A DNA stretch of 64,000 bases, taken from the NCBI GenBank assembly GCA_030762895.1, contig CM061068.1, positions 78,455,228 to 78,519,227 of the forward strand. The letters are read 5' to 3'. Each line of letters starts with the position of its first letter. The stretch's first letter is position 1. A program made the translations under genes and the position numbers. The notes under the pieces are model-generated. The model did no database searches. It saw only the letters and a list, made by a program, of their open reading frames with translations, and was not told where the DNA came from. The stretch is from Sophora flavescens. Its lineage: Eukaryota; Streptophyta; Magnoliopsida; Fabales; Fabaceae. Positions 23,300-35,985 of this stretch are shown piece after piece.

Positions 23300-23676
23300 A
23301 AAATGAGAAAAGCTCCTAACACTTTACAATAATTGATGTATACAGAAAATTTGAACATTGCATAAAAGTTCTTTTTTAATAAGACTCCTTCAAAATAATT
23401 GTTTCTAAAATTTAAAATTTAAAATGTATTCTCCTTTAATTTAATAAAATATAATATGATTGTAACTCTTTAAAAAATTTAGCATTATACACACATTTAT
23501 TTTGTTATTTTAGAGGCAAATTCACCTTATTTTAGTTTTTTGCAAACCTTTTATATTTGGCATAGCTTTGACTTCAGAGTATTGGATATTGAGCAACTCT
23601 TAACTCAAAGAAAGAAGGAGGCGCATGTATTAGCTAAGTATGTTCTAAATCATCCTAGTCAAGAGGCTAAGCCAAC
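23300..23676. other. Dioxygenase 3' flank and LINE leader
   Basis: AT-rich DNA after the stop codon, with possible poly(A) signals (for example AATAAAAT near 23444). From about 23580 the composition changes and probably belongs to the LINE 5' leader. The exact LINE start and its target duplication were not found. Confidence 0.5.
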
Positions 23677-23728
23677 ATGAGAGAGAGCGAGCCAACCACA
23701 AAGAAGGGGAGAGAAGCAACACCGGAAG
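23677..23728 (+). pseudogene. LINE ORF1, first 17 codons
   Basis: ATG at 23677 opens MRESEPTTKKGREATPE and stops at the border of the LTR-like element (23729). The next base pairs in frame with 38147 (GAA GCG AAC...), giving EANLFDRSTKK, so this is the severed N-terminus of LINE ORF1. The start choice is an inference: it is the first ATG in this frame after stops upstream. Confidence 0.65.
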
Positions 23729-24399
23729 TGTGACACCCTAACCTGGATCATCACATAGTTATCCGTTAACTCATACGGAAAATAAAATTTTAATTTGCTG
23801 ATTGTTTTCGAAAAATTTATTTATTTGAGGCCAGAAAACTCGGGTGTAAAAATAATTTCTTCCGCGAATAACCGTAGAACACCTTAATACATACAATAAA
23901 TAGTAAAGTCATATTCTTAAAGAAGTCACCACAGCATACCGTTTTTATTTTCAAAAAGTCTCAATTTCCAAAAAGAGAAACTTAAAACAAAGATAATATT
24001 ACAACATCCCAGTTACCAACCTTTTCAACATAAAACCCAAAGCATAACTCCTAAGCTGGTTGCTCTACAAGACATTATTGGAAAGACTCCTGTGGTCTTT
24101 CCTACGAACATATACTTTTTTAAGCATCTAGAATCTAAGTCTGCAAGTGACTTAAAGAACTCCTCCGCTTCATCTGTACTAGTATCCCAAGATACAATGG
24201 CAATTACCAGTAGAACCTGATATAGTTGTAAGGGTGAGACACCGATATATGGATTTAACACAATAACCGCATGCATGACTTAAAGGAAAGCATATAAACA
24301 TATATATATTTTCATACAACATCAGTTCTTAAATAAGCAAGTAGTCATCATTGGGTTTCATACCCGAAACATCATCGTTTGAAAAAAACTATGCATGTA

Positions 24400-25769
24400 T
24401 GATGCGTGTGATTACACCTCATATTTGCCTATCATTTTGCATGCATTTTCATATAGTTTAGGCATATTTAATTTGATTTTTGTTAATTTTTACCTTGGAA
24501 CGGGTAAGGCGGTTTTGTGGTGTTGTTTTGCAGAAATTAAGGATTAAATGCTCAGGATCAACCATGATGGAGCTTGGATGAAGATGGGTCTTGAAAAGTG
24601 AAGAAAATGAGCCAAACAGAGCCCATCACGGCCATGATCGAGCAAAACTGAAAAGAAAGAAGGCAAAAGTCAGAACTGGTCACGGTCTAGCCGTGATGCC
24701 CATCACGGCCGTGACATGTCAGCTGAACCAGACCCTCAACAGGCAAAACTGATCATGGCCGTGACAGACCAAAAATTGAAGAAACGCCCAAGGCAGAATT
24801 TGTCACGGCCATGACGCGCATTACTTGGATCTGAAGCAACTGATTTGGATCTGAATTTGTATTGGATTGGGATTCAAACTTCCCAAATCTATAAATAAGG
24901 CATCTGAGCAGAGACTAAGTAGGACTTTTTGGCTGCTACTCTTAGGCTATAATTTAGGATCTCTCTTCTTCTTCCTCCTCCTCTCTTCTCTTATTTTTAT
25001 TTTCATGTTGTTGTTAACCAAGCTTGTCATCACCATGGAAAGGCTTGAGTAGTAGTTTAATTTCTAGGGATTGGGGCTATGCCCAAGGTTTGTTTATGGT
25101 AATGAATTGATGTTTTATCTTTGTTAATTGCGATTTTGCTTTAGATCTGATTTCTAGTGTTTTAATTACTCGTAAATTCGGCGGCCGTTTATTTGCGTGA
25201 TGTAGATATTCTAAGGAGGAACCTAGCGGTGAACTTAGGTATCAGATCTATAGAATCAGACTTAGGACTGAAATCACGAGAGTTAGAAGCGGTCCTTCAA
25301 GTATTAACGAATTGTCACAAAGCGTAAAGGGTCCAATCTAAATTTGACTACCACAAGAGTAGGGGTTGGGTTAATTGGGAACGGTTTTTGTAAACCGAGA
25401 GGGAGCGTTAACTATTTGAGGATAAATTCGCCTTCAAGGAAATTTCAATAATTAACAAGGGTTAGTCAGCTTAGTAACATAAACAATCTTGTTGGTAACC
25501 CAATTCCTAGGAATCCATTTAGATATGAAAAACCATAAATTGATTTACTTTCTGTTTTACTTGATTGCATTCTTTATCTGATTTTCTAAGTTATCTCTTA
25601 TTTCAAATATCAAAAAACCTTTTAAAAAACCTTTTCAATAGTCCAGTTTAGTCCATTTGATAATTAGTTGTGATTTGAGATCACGATCTCTGTGGGATCG
25701 ATATCTTTTTATTACTTGGCGACGAATCCGGTACACTTGCCGGATCGCACGTGCACTCGCACGACATCA
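24400..25769 (+). mobile_element. Solo LTR of the Gypsy family at 57739-64000
   Basis: A 1370-bp LTR with ends TGATGCGTGTG and GCACGACATCA, flanked by perfect 5-bp duplications ATGTA (24395-24399 and 25770-25774). It is homologous, in reverse orientation, to the Gypsy LTR at 57739-59343; shared blocks include the TCACGGCCGTGA-type repeats, GGAACCTAGCGGTGAACTTAGG and ATCGATATCTTTTTATTACTTGG. A TATAAATAAGG box lies near 24889. The lack of an internal region or second LTR shows LTR-LTR recombination. Confidence 0.9.
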
Positions 25770-28671
25770 ATGTACACTTCAATAATCGTCGTCTAACTTT
25801 TACCTAATCTCCAGAGATTCCAACATCGTGTAAATGAGTTGATCAAGCTCGATTGCCAAATGATACGTCGAGGCATGCATGACTAACAATACGTCGAGAC
25901 ATGAATATCATTAAGATACCCTGATTAACAATGCGTCGAGACATGCATATCCTTAAGATACCATGATTAACTCGGTAGGCACGTCGGCCGAATATGCATG
26001 TAAAACACTTTGTTCTCGTCGTTTTTCCTTGTGTTCAATCTTTCCTTTGCCAAAGCTCAAAGCTTACGACTAACAGATTTTTAACATTTTAAAACTTTCA
26101 TTAATAACATAGGACCTCAAAGTCCGAGTGCTCAATCACGAAACCCCTAGGCCAATGCACCAGTCTTAGGTTCGTGGTAATAGAAACACCATTTATCTTT
26201 TACCGTCGTTTATTACATCGTGAAGTAGACACACCGTCTACTGAACACTAAGTCTATAACGTCATAAGAACACTAGCACCCCGACATCTCGGTTACTAAG
26301 TTCCATATCATCGTTTACGTCATTTTCGTTCTGTGAAAAACAAATCCAAAATAAGATCTCTGCAACTTATCCAAGTTACTGGAAATACGTCATTAAGAAA
26401 AACTCATTTACGGAAAATCCTTTCTACTTGAAATTCGTTTGTAAAACGTCAAATCATAGAAGAATCCATTTTCCTTTGGAAACTCATTTTTCCCGAAATA
26501 ACGTCAAATCATCAAGAACTCTTTTACTGAAACTTCAATTCTAAAAAAGAATAAATCAATTGAGATTAAATCTCTTTTCAAAATAAGTAATGTTGTTTTT
26601 AAACTCCCCACCGTAAATAATTTTGAAACTTGCCGTCGTTTAGCATTTTCAAAGAAAACATTTTTAAGTCAAACTTTGACCTTTCTTCTAAAATAATTTT
26701 CTTATATAATAAATAAGTTATTTTCGAAAATTAATTTTACAAAATAACTTTTATAATATTACGGAATTTCTTATGTAAAAATTAGCAGTACAAAAATAAT
26801 TTCACAGTTACGTGCTCACCGTGACTCATAAATTGCTTCTACACTAATAAATCATTAAAATAATAATATTTTCAAATAATCCTTATTTTTCCCGAATAAT
26901 TATTTAAATCATAATATCTTCCAATATTTCTCAATTAACTATTGAATATTCCTCGTAAAGTCTTCTTAAAGATTTTATCTGATTAATTGATTGGGCACTG
27001 ACCACTGTCAGGCTTCTCAAAAAACAATCAACAGCATCATCATAACAATATTCCCAGGAAGATCATGCATCACAACTTCATAATATATACTGCAGATAAA
27101 TAATTAAATGCAGATAACCAATCACAGATAAAGATAGCACAACTCAAACAACTTAAACAACTCGAACCAAATTAAACAAGCACCACAACCACAGATAAAT
27201 AATACAGACCACACGCTAATCACATAGATTTGTTGGGAAAAATCCCTCAGGTAAGCTCCCGTTACCTCTTGAAGATTCCAGTATTTGTTTCATGAACGAT
27301 TCCCCATTTGATCTCCGTTTCCTTCGTACACTCAGGATAATCAACAACGATTTATCATTCACAATAAATCATCACAAAATTAATGAAAATCAAACAACAC
27401 ACTTAATCAAGAGGGTTAGGGTTCGGCCTCTTCTAAAATTCTAGGTTAGGAAAGTTAAAAATTTTCTAACTTAGGGATTTATGATCCTTAAGCAACTTAA
27501 ACATGATTAAGCACTTAATCCAAAATCATGAACTAAGAGCTTTGAATGAAACTCATCTAGCTCCAAGAACTAGGGTTTCGGTTTTCACAAGACCAAAAGG
27601 CTAGGGATTTTGAAATCTTCTCAACTCTTGGATTCAACAAACATACATAACATAAAGTTGGATTTAAGTATCACAAGACAACTTTGAATAAAAAAATTCA
27701 TCCAACAACAAAAATTAGGGTTTCGGCCCTTTTGAAACAAATAATCTATGATTTGATTTTTGGTTTTCAAATCACTTATATGCAATAACTATCATGGTAT
27801 CAAGAGATTAAATCAAGAATCATGGCTTAAAGTTGAAACAAAATCCTAGAACACCTATTTGACATAGGTTCGGCCTAGCTTAGAAAAATAGGGAAGAAAT
27901 TTCTCATAATCACGTGCTTCTAGATGATGAATATAGATATGATTATGAGATTATAGAAATTGGCTTCATGTCAAAAGGATTTTTCTACAATTAGTTATGA
28001 ATTTTTGAAGAAAGCTTCAAGAACTTTAAGCAAAATGAAGAACATGATGATCAAAGGCCTAAACTCATAAAAGTTGTGAAGATAAAGACTTAGAATGACA
28101 AGATTAAGAGAGGTTACCTCTTGATGATCAAAGAAATTGATGATTATAGGTATGTTCTTCACAAAATCACTCTAAGTGTTCTTATGAGTTCTTAAGAAAA
28201 CATGAACTTTGGAGGAAGAAGATGACATGAAAGAATGAAGAAATTGGCCTAAGTGATGGTGTTTGTTAAAGGGGGCGTGGGTTTTGGGGCAATTTGGTCC
28301 AAAATCCCAATGGCAAGGCTTGTAAAAATCAAGTGAAGCTAGGGGTAAAATGGTCTTTTCCATGCCAAAATATCATATTGTCATAAATGTGTCATTATGA
28401 CCATTATGACTCAGATAGGATCGTCATAAATTCTCGTCATATCAGTCACATCAGTCATCTCAGCTTTATTGCTGACTCCCTGATTCACCTGACTCAGGTT
28501 TTCCTAGAGATATCTCGACGTTTTCGCCCGCATCAAATATTATATTATATTTTTAAACTAAAATTTTCAAAACTTCCAGTATCGTAGCAAATACAATAAA
28601 AACATTATTCATCTCGTTCACGAATTAAAATTAGGTTTTCTGAGCAGTAAACTTTTACTATCAGTAAAAAC
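25770..28671. other. Body of the large LTR-like element
   Basis: No ORF of note. A short tandem array at about 25865-25970 repeats ACGTCGAGACATGCATA...AAGATACC-TGATTAAC. Several AGGGTTTCGGCC / GGTTCGGCC words (27420-27870) recur. The content is consistent with a long noncoding LTR. Confidence 0.5.
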
Positions 28672-28689
28672 CACTACAATAAAACAATT

Positions 28690-29065
28690 GTTTTGCGACC
28701 GGCATATTCAGTCGCTAAACTTTCTAATTCGGTTGCTATTTAATGTAGCGACCGAATTAGCGACCGATTAATGGTGGTGACTGATAACATGGTCGCTAAG
28801 CTTTTAGAGATCGAAATAATAATTCGGTCGCTAAATGGCGACCATAATTTCGGTCGCTGAATAATAAAAAACGGTCGCTACACGGTTGGTCGCATTGTTT
28901 GGGTAACCATTTTTAGCAACCGATAATCGGTTGCTAGTTCGGTCGCCAATGTTGGTCACTGTTAACCTATATTAGCAACGGATTTTCGGTCGCTAGACCA
29001 CAATCTGTTAATGTTAACTAAAGTTTAGCGACCGAATTATTGGTTTCTAATTCAGTGGCTAAACT
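28690..29065. repeat. CACTA left subterminal repeat array
   Basis: More than a dozen copies, in both orientations, of a 10-11-bp word (AGCGACCGAAT / ATTCGGTCGCTA and variants). In En/Spm elements such arrays bind TNPA and bring the ends together. Confidence 0.85.
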
Positions 29066-29268
29066 GGTTTTTATTAAATTGATTTAAATTTAACTTTTAA
29101 AATAATTAATTTTTTTGTTTTTCTTTAAAGTTTAGCAAAATTACTAATAAAACACACCAAATTACTAATGAAATATACAATCATATGATATAATGAATAT
29201 ATATAAAAAATAATCCAAAGTATCATACAAGAATCGTTTAAAGTCAAAAATATGAAAAACAAAAAAAA

Positions 29269-30454
29269 TCAGTCATGATGAGGGGGAGGGGGAGGAATCC
29301 AATCATCCTCAGCGTCCGTACCACCGACGTCTGCTATCTGATCGTCCTCTTCAGTAGCTGGCGGCGGAACTGGAGGAGCGGCAGCAGGCGGCACAACCGT
29401 CAGAGCATCACCCTGAGCAACTGGAGTTTGGATCCTCATCTGCTCCAACACCAGCCGTAGTGTCTGGCCCTACTCGATGCTCGCCTCGCATCGTTCCGCC
29501 GGTGTGCCCGAGTCAACCGCGGCAATCTGGTTCGCCATCTCCGCTCTCTCTCGCTCTTCTCCCGAAGCTCCGCGTTCAGCTGCGTGATGGTGTCCTGCAT
29601 TTGGTTGAACTGCTCCTGAGGGACGGTATCGGCGTAGGAAGGAGCAGGCATGCCGGATGATGAAGTGATAAACTCACCTCCCAGGTGTCCGAGGCCATAC
29701 ACGTGCCCCTTCTTGTTCCTGCACCCGACGACCTCCAAATAAATGGCATTATCGTCGATGGAGATATGAGAGCTGGGCCCATCACCAGTCAAGGACTCAT
29801 CTTGTGACTGTGAGGCACGTGATATGGCATCGTCTTTCTTCTCGTTGAAGCCCACCTACAAAGTATAGTTAAAGAGATTTAGTTAAAATTATAATCAATA
29901 TTAACAAATCATTTATAATAAATTACAAGTAAACACTAAATTGTTTTTTTGCTTACAGCATAGTTACGGGCCTTGTCATTGACCCACGTCCCCGACTTCA
30001 ACTTCTTCGTCCTCTCCACCAACTCCATAGCAGTGGGGCCCGCTGTTTCTGTGCTTTCTGCACACAAAAAATATAATCTTAAATTCATAAGAATAATTAA
30101 AAATGAAAACTAATTTAATAGTATAATAAGCCAAAAGTTTAATGTATTACCAGCTCGTCGTAGTGGGCGGCGGCTGATTTAGACCCACCGGTCGAAGCAC
30201 ATGCGCCACCATCAGAAGCTCGATTATGCCGAGCTGTGGCCTGGATCTCCTGGAACTTCTCAGTAGCCCAGTACTGGTCCAGCTGCCTCCTGATCTTAGG
30301 ATCCACCCACTTCCCTTTATTCTTACCCTTCCTCAGCTTGTTCGTCAGATTCTTCATGACCAGTGAGCCTTTATGCTCAAATATGTCCCTGATGAGACCC
30401 TCTAAAGCTACGTCCCACCTATACTCTTTCTGCAACTTACAGTTGTTAGGAAAT

Positions 30455-30495
<41 letters not shown>

Positions 30496-31059
30496 ATGTA
30501 AATTTAATTTAAATAACTTAATAAATTGTTACCTTAAACTCTTGAAACAACTGATCCCTATGGCCCCCCGGGATGGCCTTCCATGTAGGCCATGGACCAT
30601 CAAACTTGCGTCGCAGGATCTTCGATATCGAATCAGAAGGGCCCTTCGCGGGCAGAAAGCTGCAGCAAAATTAGAGCATTAATAAATGTTATAAATAAAT
30701 AAAAAAACAAGTAAATAGAAATTAATGATACTTTATATATATTAAAAAATTAAATTAGCTTACTCATTATCCCCCCTGGGGATAAGAAGAATCCTCCTGT
30801 CGGATGGACCACGACTCTCCTGTCCCGATGATGATGATGGTCCTGTCATAGGTGTGGATGATGATGGTGCAGCCCGTGTCCCGACCACATGAGGCTGGGT
30901 AGGGGGTGCAACTCCATCACCCTGAGGTGTCCCGTCCACAGAGGTGCTGGTGGGGTGGTCTCGATCTGAATGCTGTGGGTCGGCCGGCGAAAGGATTCTC
31001 GCAGCACGGCCTCTGCCACGACCTCCACGACGACCCCTACCTCTAGAGGAATCTGTCAT
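29269..31059 (-). pseudogene. CACTA TNPA-like protein (Transposase_24 type)
   Basis: The second gene of the CACTA element, expected to bind the subterminal repeats. It reads minus-ward in several exons: about 31059-30762 (MTDSSRGRGRRGGRGRG, Arg/Gly-rich, then Pro/Ser-rich), 30660-30535 (LRRKFDGPWPTWKAIPGG), 30435-30145 (WVDPKIRRQLDQYW, then FQEIQATARHNRASDG), 30060-29957 and 29857-29269. The blocks FDGPWPTW, GLIRDIFEHKG-like and IYLEVVG..NKKGHVYGLG are typical of plant Transposase_24 proteins. The tail is Pro-rich and acidic. A frame change in the last exon around 29460-29560 splits it into two open frames, so the product is probably broken. Confidence 0.78.
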
Positions 31060-31163
31060 CTGTGTAAAAAAATGAAAAGATGATTACACAACAATGTAAA
31101 TAATACAAAAATAAATTACCTAAGTAGAATTACATTTACACAATGAATTATGACATAAATAAA

Positions 31164-34100
31164 TTACCTAAGTAGAATCTCCGTCACTAAATTCACCATC
31201 ACTCTCATCAGTCTCACTTGATCGGAATGTGCTTCGCTAGATGCGTCCAACTCGGATTGATCCATTAACCCTCTTTCAACTTCTTCCCCATTTCCGGAGA
31301 TGTCCGCCAGAGAATTAACAATAATGTCCGACGTAATTTGCAACGGTACGTGGGGTCTTGAAAACTCATCATCTTGGTACGGAGCATCTTTTTCAGGCTG
31401 GTTGATTACATTATCAGTAATTATACTGCGAGCCTTTATCTTAAAAACACCCAACCGGCCTTGATGTCCTTCGGGATATGGCGAGTAATAAACATGATCT
31501 ACCTGTTGTGAAAAAATGAATGGGTCGTACGCCTTATTATACCTACAAGACAGCCTAACTTGAACAATACCATATTTTTTATCGATTTTTGTCCCTACGT
31601 CAAGAGTAGGATCAAACCAATCACACTTGAAGATAACTAACTTCATCACGGGGAAACCGGTATAATCGAGTTCAAGGATGTCAGTTAGAACCCATAGAAA
31701 TCATCATCTACATTGCCATCAGTGGCTCACACACAAACACCATAGTTACACGACTGCATTCCTTCATTCCATGTTTTTGTGTTAAATTTATATCCATTTA
31801 CAATGTAAGTATTCCATGATGTAACCCATCTGTTAGGCCCCCATACCAAATTTGTCAACAATGGATTTTGAACATTGTTTTCTGGATCTAGTACCTAAAA
31901 AATCAAATATTATATTATTCTTATACATGCTATATATTTAAGGAGATAAAATGTATTGTAACAAATGAAGATGCTTAACCTACATATTTACTGAACCACG
32001 TAGCAAAGTGAGAAGTAATTTCTCGATCAACCTGATCGTTTGAAATGTCAGGTTGGATATCCCTTAGAAAATTGTCGTACATCCTACATATAGGAGATTA
32101 ACAGCAGGACGATTAATAATCAAAAATGTCAATTGAACTTATAAAAGACATTGTAGAAACTTACTCTAAATATGGCACCACCTCTTCACAATTTTGAAGG
32201 ATATACAGATGAGCAGCATTAATGTCACGCTGCTCCAAGAAATATCCTTTTGATTTGCCACTAAATCTGCCCGGATAGTTGAATATTGATATAGGAGGAC
32301 TAGTTGAACTTCCTTCGCCCGAATCAACGTTTCTAGGCATCCTTGTCCTTCTCGTGTTAACTTCGTCCGGATTGTAATAAGAGGCAAAAGTGGAAGTCTC
32401 CTATACTAAGTATGCTTCACATATGGAACCCTCCACTCGTGCCTTGTTCTTGACTTTGTATTTAAGGGAGTGCAGGAACCTATTAAAGAGGGATACATAT
32501 AAATAATTACTAGTTTTAGAGAAAGCTAAACTACGATTTCGTGTTTGTGAATTTCATATGTATTAAGTAAAATAGTTGATGTTGTTTACCTCTCAAATGG
32601 ATACATCCAGCGGTATTGGACTGGGCCACCAACTCTTGCTTCGTAAGGTAGATGAACTGGCAGGTGTTCCATGGAATCAAAGAAACTCGACGGGAAGATT
32701 TGCTCTATCTTACATAACAAAACGGGTATCTTGAATTCCATATCCTTTAATTGATTCACATTTAGTGTTGTCGATGTAAGCTCCCTGAAAAAGTGGCTAA
32801 GCTCAACAAGTGGGTTCCAAATTTGCTTCGGTAATGCGCTGAACGCAATTGGAAGCAACTGTTGCATGAACACGTGGCAATCATGACTCTTCATTCCATG
32901 TAACTTTGCTTCCTTAATGTCAACACATCTACCCAGATTGAAAGCATACCCATCTGGTAACTTTAGTTCTTTAACCTATTTACAGACGGTTACTTTCTGT
33001 GTTTTGCTTAGTGTATAACTTGCCTTCGGTTTGATAAGTCTGCCACGATCACCGTCCTGCAACTCAAGCTCCTTCCGATTACAAATTTCAGCCAGATCCA
33101 ATCGGGCTTTATTTGTATCCTTTGTCCTCCCCTTGATGTCCATCACAGTGTCAAACACATTCAAAAACACATTCCTCTCAGTATGCATGACATCAATGTT
33201 GTGATTGAGTAGTAGCTGCGTCCTCCAATACGGCAACCTCCAAAATATACTTTGTTTTGTCCAATGATGGTTGACGCCATAATCAGGAATATGTTCTCCT
33301 TGGGATTCATGGACGAGCGGTAAGTACTGTACTCTCCGCCATACATTAGGACCAGCCAAACGTGGTGGAGGCGGTGTTGTCTCCGCATAACGCTTCTTAA
33401 ATGCATTCTTGTTCCGCCTATAAGGATGATCTTCTGGAAGGAATTGACGATGACAATCAAAATATGAGATCTTTCGACTGTTTTTAAGCGTGAATGCCTT
33501 CGATCGCTCCATACATATTGGGCATCCAAGCTTCCCCACGGTCATCCAACCCGACATTATCCCATAGGCGGGAAAGTCGTTGATCATCCACATCAAAGCT
33601 GCTTTCATCATGAAATTCTGCCTCAAAGATACGTCATATGTCAACACACCATCATTTCACAGCATCGTCAACTCATCTATCAGCGGCTGCAAGTACACAT
33701 CAATCTTACCTTTTGGATTAGACGGACCCGGAATTATGACTGTTAGGAACATAAACTCCCGCTTCATGCACATCCCCGGGGGAAGATTGTACGGAGTCAG
33801 GATAACCGGCCAACAAGAGTATGCTTTTCCAGACTGCCCAAAAGGATTAAATCCATTAGTAGATAACCCCAATCGGACGTTCCGAGGGTCCTGCGAAAAT
33901 TCCATATGAACCCTATCAAAATGCTTCCAAGCTCCATCAGATGGATGACACAAGACATCTTGCTCCCTCTCATGCTCACTATGCCACCTCATGTGAGCTG
34001 CAGTGGCCATCGAAGAGTACAATCTTGTAAGTCTTGGCACGAGCGGAAAGTACCACATTTTTTTAGCGACCTCTTCTTCTCAATGCCCATCCTAGTGGTT

Positions 34101-34915
34101 GTCTTATACCGATCCGCACCACAAAATCGACAACATGTTATGCTTTCCGCTGAATCATCCTTATAATACAACATACATCCATTCGGGTAACAATCAATTT
34201 TCAAACACCCCAGAGCCAAATTTTCCACAGACTTCTTAGCATGAAAACAACTAGTAGGCATCCGATTGTCTTCTGGAAACGCCTTGGACACTGACCTGGT
34301 GAGGCGATTAAAATAGCCTTCTTGCATATTGTAGTCAGATTTGATACTCAACCATTCCATGCACATCGACAACTCCGTGTACTCCCGACATCCTCCCCAC
34401 AATGGAGATCGTGGCAAAGACTCAAAGATATCATAGAATCTTTGAGCTTCGGGATTCAGATTCTCCTCTATGTATTGGGAACCCATTCCACCATATTCTC
34501 CCCCATCTTCTTCTAGTACAACACCAACCGATGGTCCAGCATGATCCATTATCATCTGCTCGTATGGATTCAATTCTTCCCTCCGGTCACCACTTCCATA
34601 GTACGAACCTTCAAACACAATCGGGTTTAAATCAGGCAAAGTCTCACCATGGTTACTCCACCAATAGTAATCAGGCATGAAGCCCTTCTCATAAAGATCG
34701 CCTACAACTCCATCCATGCTTTTGAAAGATTGACACTTGCATCTTTTGCAAGGACACCTCAAATGATCACCGCCCAACCGTATAAATCTCTCCTGGCTAA
34801 CAACAAACTCTATAAACTCACCCACTCCAACTCTATACTCTTCCCTAAGACGTTTATTCCGATCCAAACTACGATGCATCCATTTCCGATTCTTCGGAAT
34901 ATCCATTGCTGGCAA
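31164..34915 (-). pseudogene. CACTA TNP2-type transposase, broken
   Basis: The catalytic transposase gene. Domain order on the minus strand: Transpos_assoc (from MPAMDIPKNRKWM at 34915; CPCKRCKC motif), Transposase_21 core (SPLWGGCREYTELS, GLSTNGFNPFGQ, WPVILTPYNLPP, INDFPAYGIMSGW, NHNIDVMHTERNVFLNV), DUF4218-like (SHDCHVFMQQLLPIAF, HLPYEARVGGPVQYRWMYPF, KNKARVEGSICEAYLV) and DUF4216-like (VIFKCDWFDP, then VDHVYY). Introns are visible (for example 32480-32589). Defects: a frameshift near 34060, TGA at 33657-33659, TAG at 32976-32978 and TAG at 32401-32403. At the first two stops Trp is the usual residue in the family. The expected acidic catalytic residues were not individually assigned. Confidence 0.9.
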
Positions 34916-35292
34916 TTAAATAACCTGACCAATCCTACAATAACACTTATATATTACGGTGCATTCCAATAACTCCATCAATCTCGTTCTTATGACAAGG
35001 TATGAACCTATCCCACTCGAGAAGAAACCTTTACCACACTCGACTAATAATAGTTATTCCCATATTCAAATACCTTATACTTGACAAAATTGTGGCATCA
35101 TTTCCCATCGATCTCCAAGTACACGACTCGAGCACGGTGAGAATCACCGCGATCAAGTATGCACCAGGAGAACAAAAGGAAATGCATCAGACCGAGATTT
35201 CAACAAGTATATAAGGCATTTGAACATTAAAATGACTATTGTACGAGTGTGAAAAAGGTTTTTTCCCAAACTGTCCCACTTGGACAATTCAA

Positions 35293-35352
35293 GATTCAAT
35301 ATAATGAGCATGCGTGCCTTGAGAAGGTACGCATGCTCATTAATATTGAATC
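35293..35352. repeat. Near-perfect 26-bp-arm hairpin
   Basis: GATTCAATATAATGAGCATG followed by CGTGCC is inverted at 35327-35352 across an 8-base loop, with only one or two mismatches. It lies upstream of the TNP2 start inside the CACTA element. It could be a tiny fold-back insertion or a structured RNA; nothing in the sequence decides. Confidence 0.75.
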
Positions 35353-35497
35353 TCAAATAGGAAAATAAGGTTTTCGTAACTTAATAATTAACTCTTGCAG
35401 AAAATAAAACCATTGACTTATAAGGATTGCAGCATACTTCAACAAATATATATTGAAGCATATTTCAATACAAACTTAGATAAAATATAGTAGCAAA

Positions 35498-35985
35498 CAT
35501 CCTATTGAGCTCCGCTCTCCACTAACAAGTAACACATAATTGTCAAACACATGCATAACTTCTAAATTAGCAACACACAATAAGCATCCCGCCTTTTTGA
35601 CAGGATCACATCCTATTGAGATCTGCTCTCCACTAAGGCTATTCTAACTCATTAACCATAACAGAAGATACAAATTTAACTCTATATACAGAGCACAATT
35701 TTAGCGACAAAAATGTTAATAAGGACATAAAAATGGCAATCAAGGCATATAATTGACACATCCATCCTATTGAGCTCTGCTCTCCACTAACAAACAACAT
35801 ATAAAGTTTACAACCACATGCATCAATTTTAATCTACCAGCACACAACCAACATCCTATTGAGCTCGGCTCTCCACTAACATACAACATATTCAATTGCA
35901 ACCACATGCATCATTTCTAATCTACCAGCACACAACCAGAATCCTATTGAGCTCAGCTCTTCACTAACAATCAACAAATCAATTC
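35498..35985. repeat. Five-copy degenerate repeat upstream of TNP2
   Basis: The word CATCCTATTGAGCTCTGCTC followed by TCCACTAAC occurs at 35498, 35609, 35763, 35852 and 35940. Intervening sequence is partly shared (ACAACCACATGCATCA, TCTACCAGCACACAACCA). Spacing is 88-154 bases. It lies about 580-1070 bases ahead of the TNP2 start (minus strand), so a promoter or enhancer role is possible but unproven. Confidence 0.8.

Noticed and set aside
23565..23680. RNase H-like tail (EAHVLAKYVLNH) of a LINE
   Set aside because: The similarity is about a dozen residues only, and the segment probably belongs to the LINE leader; too weak to annotate.
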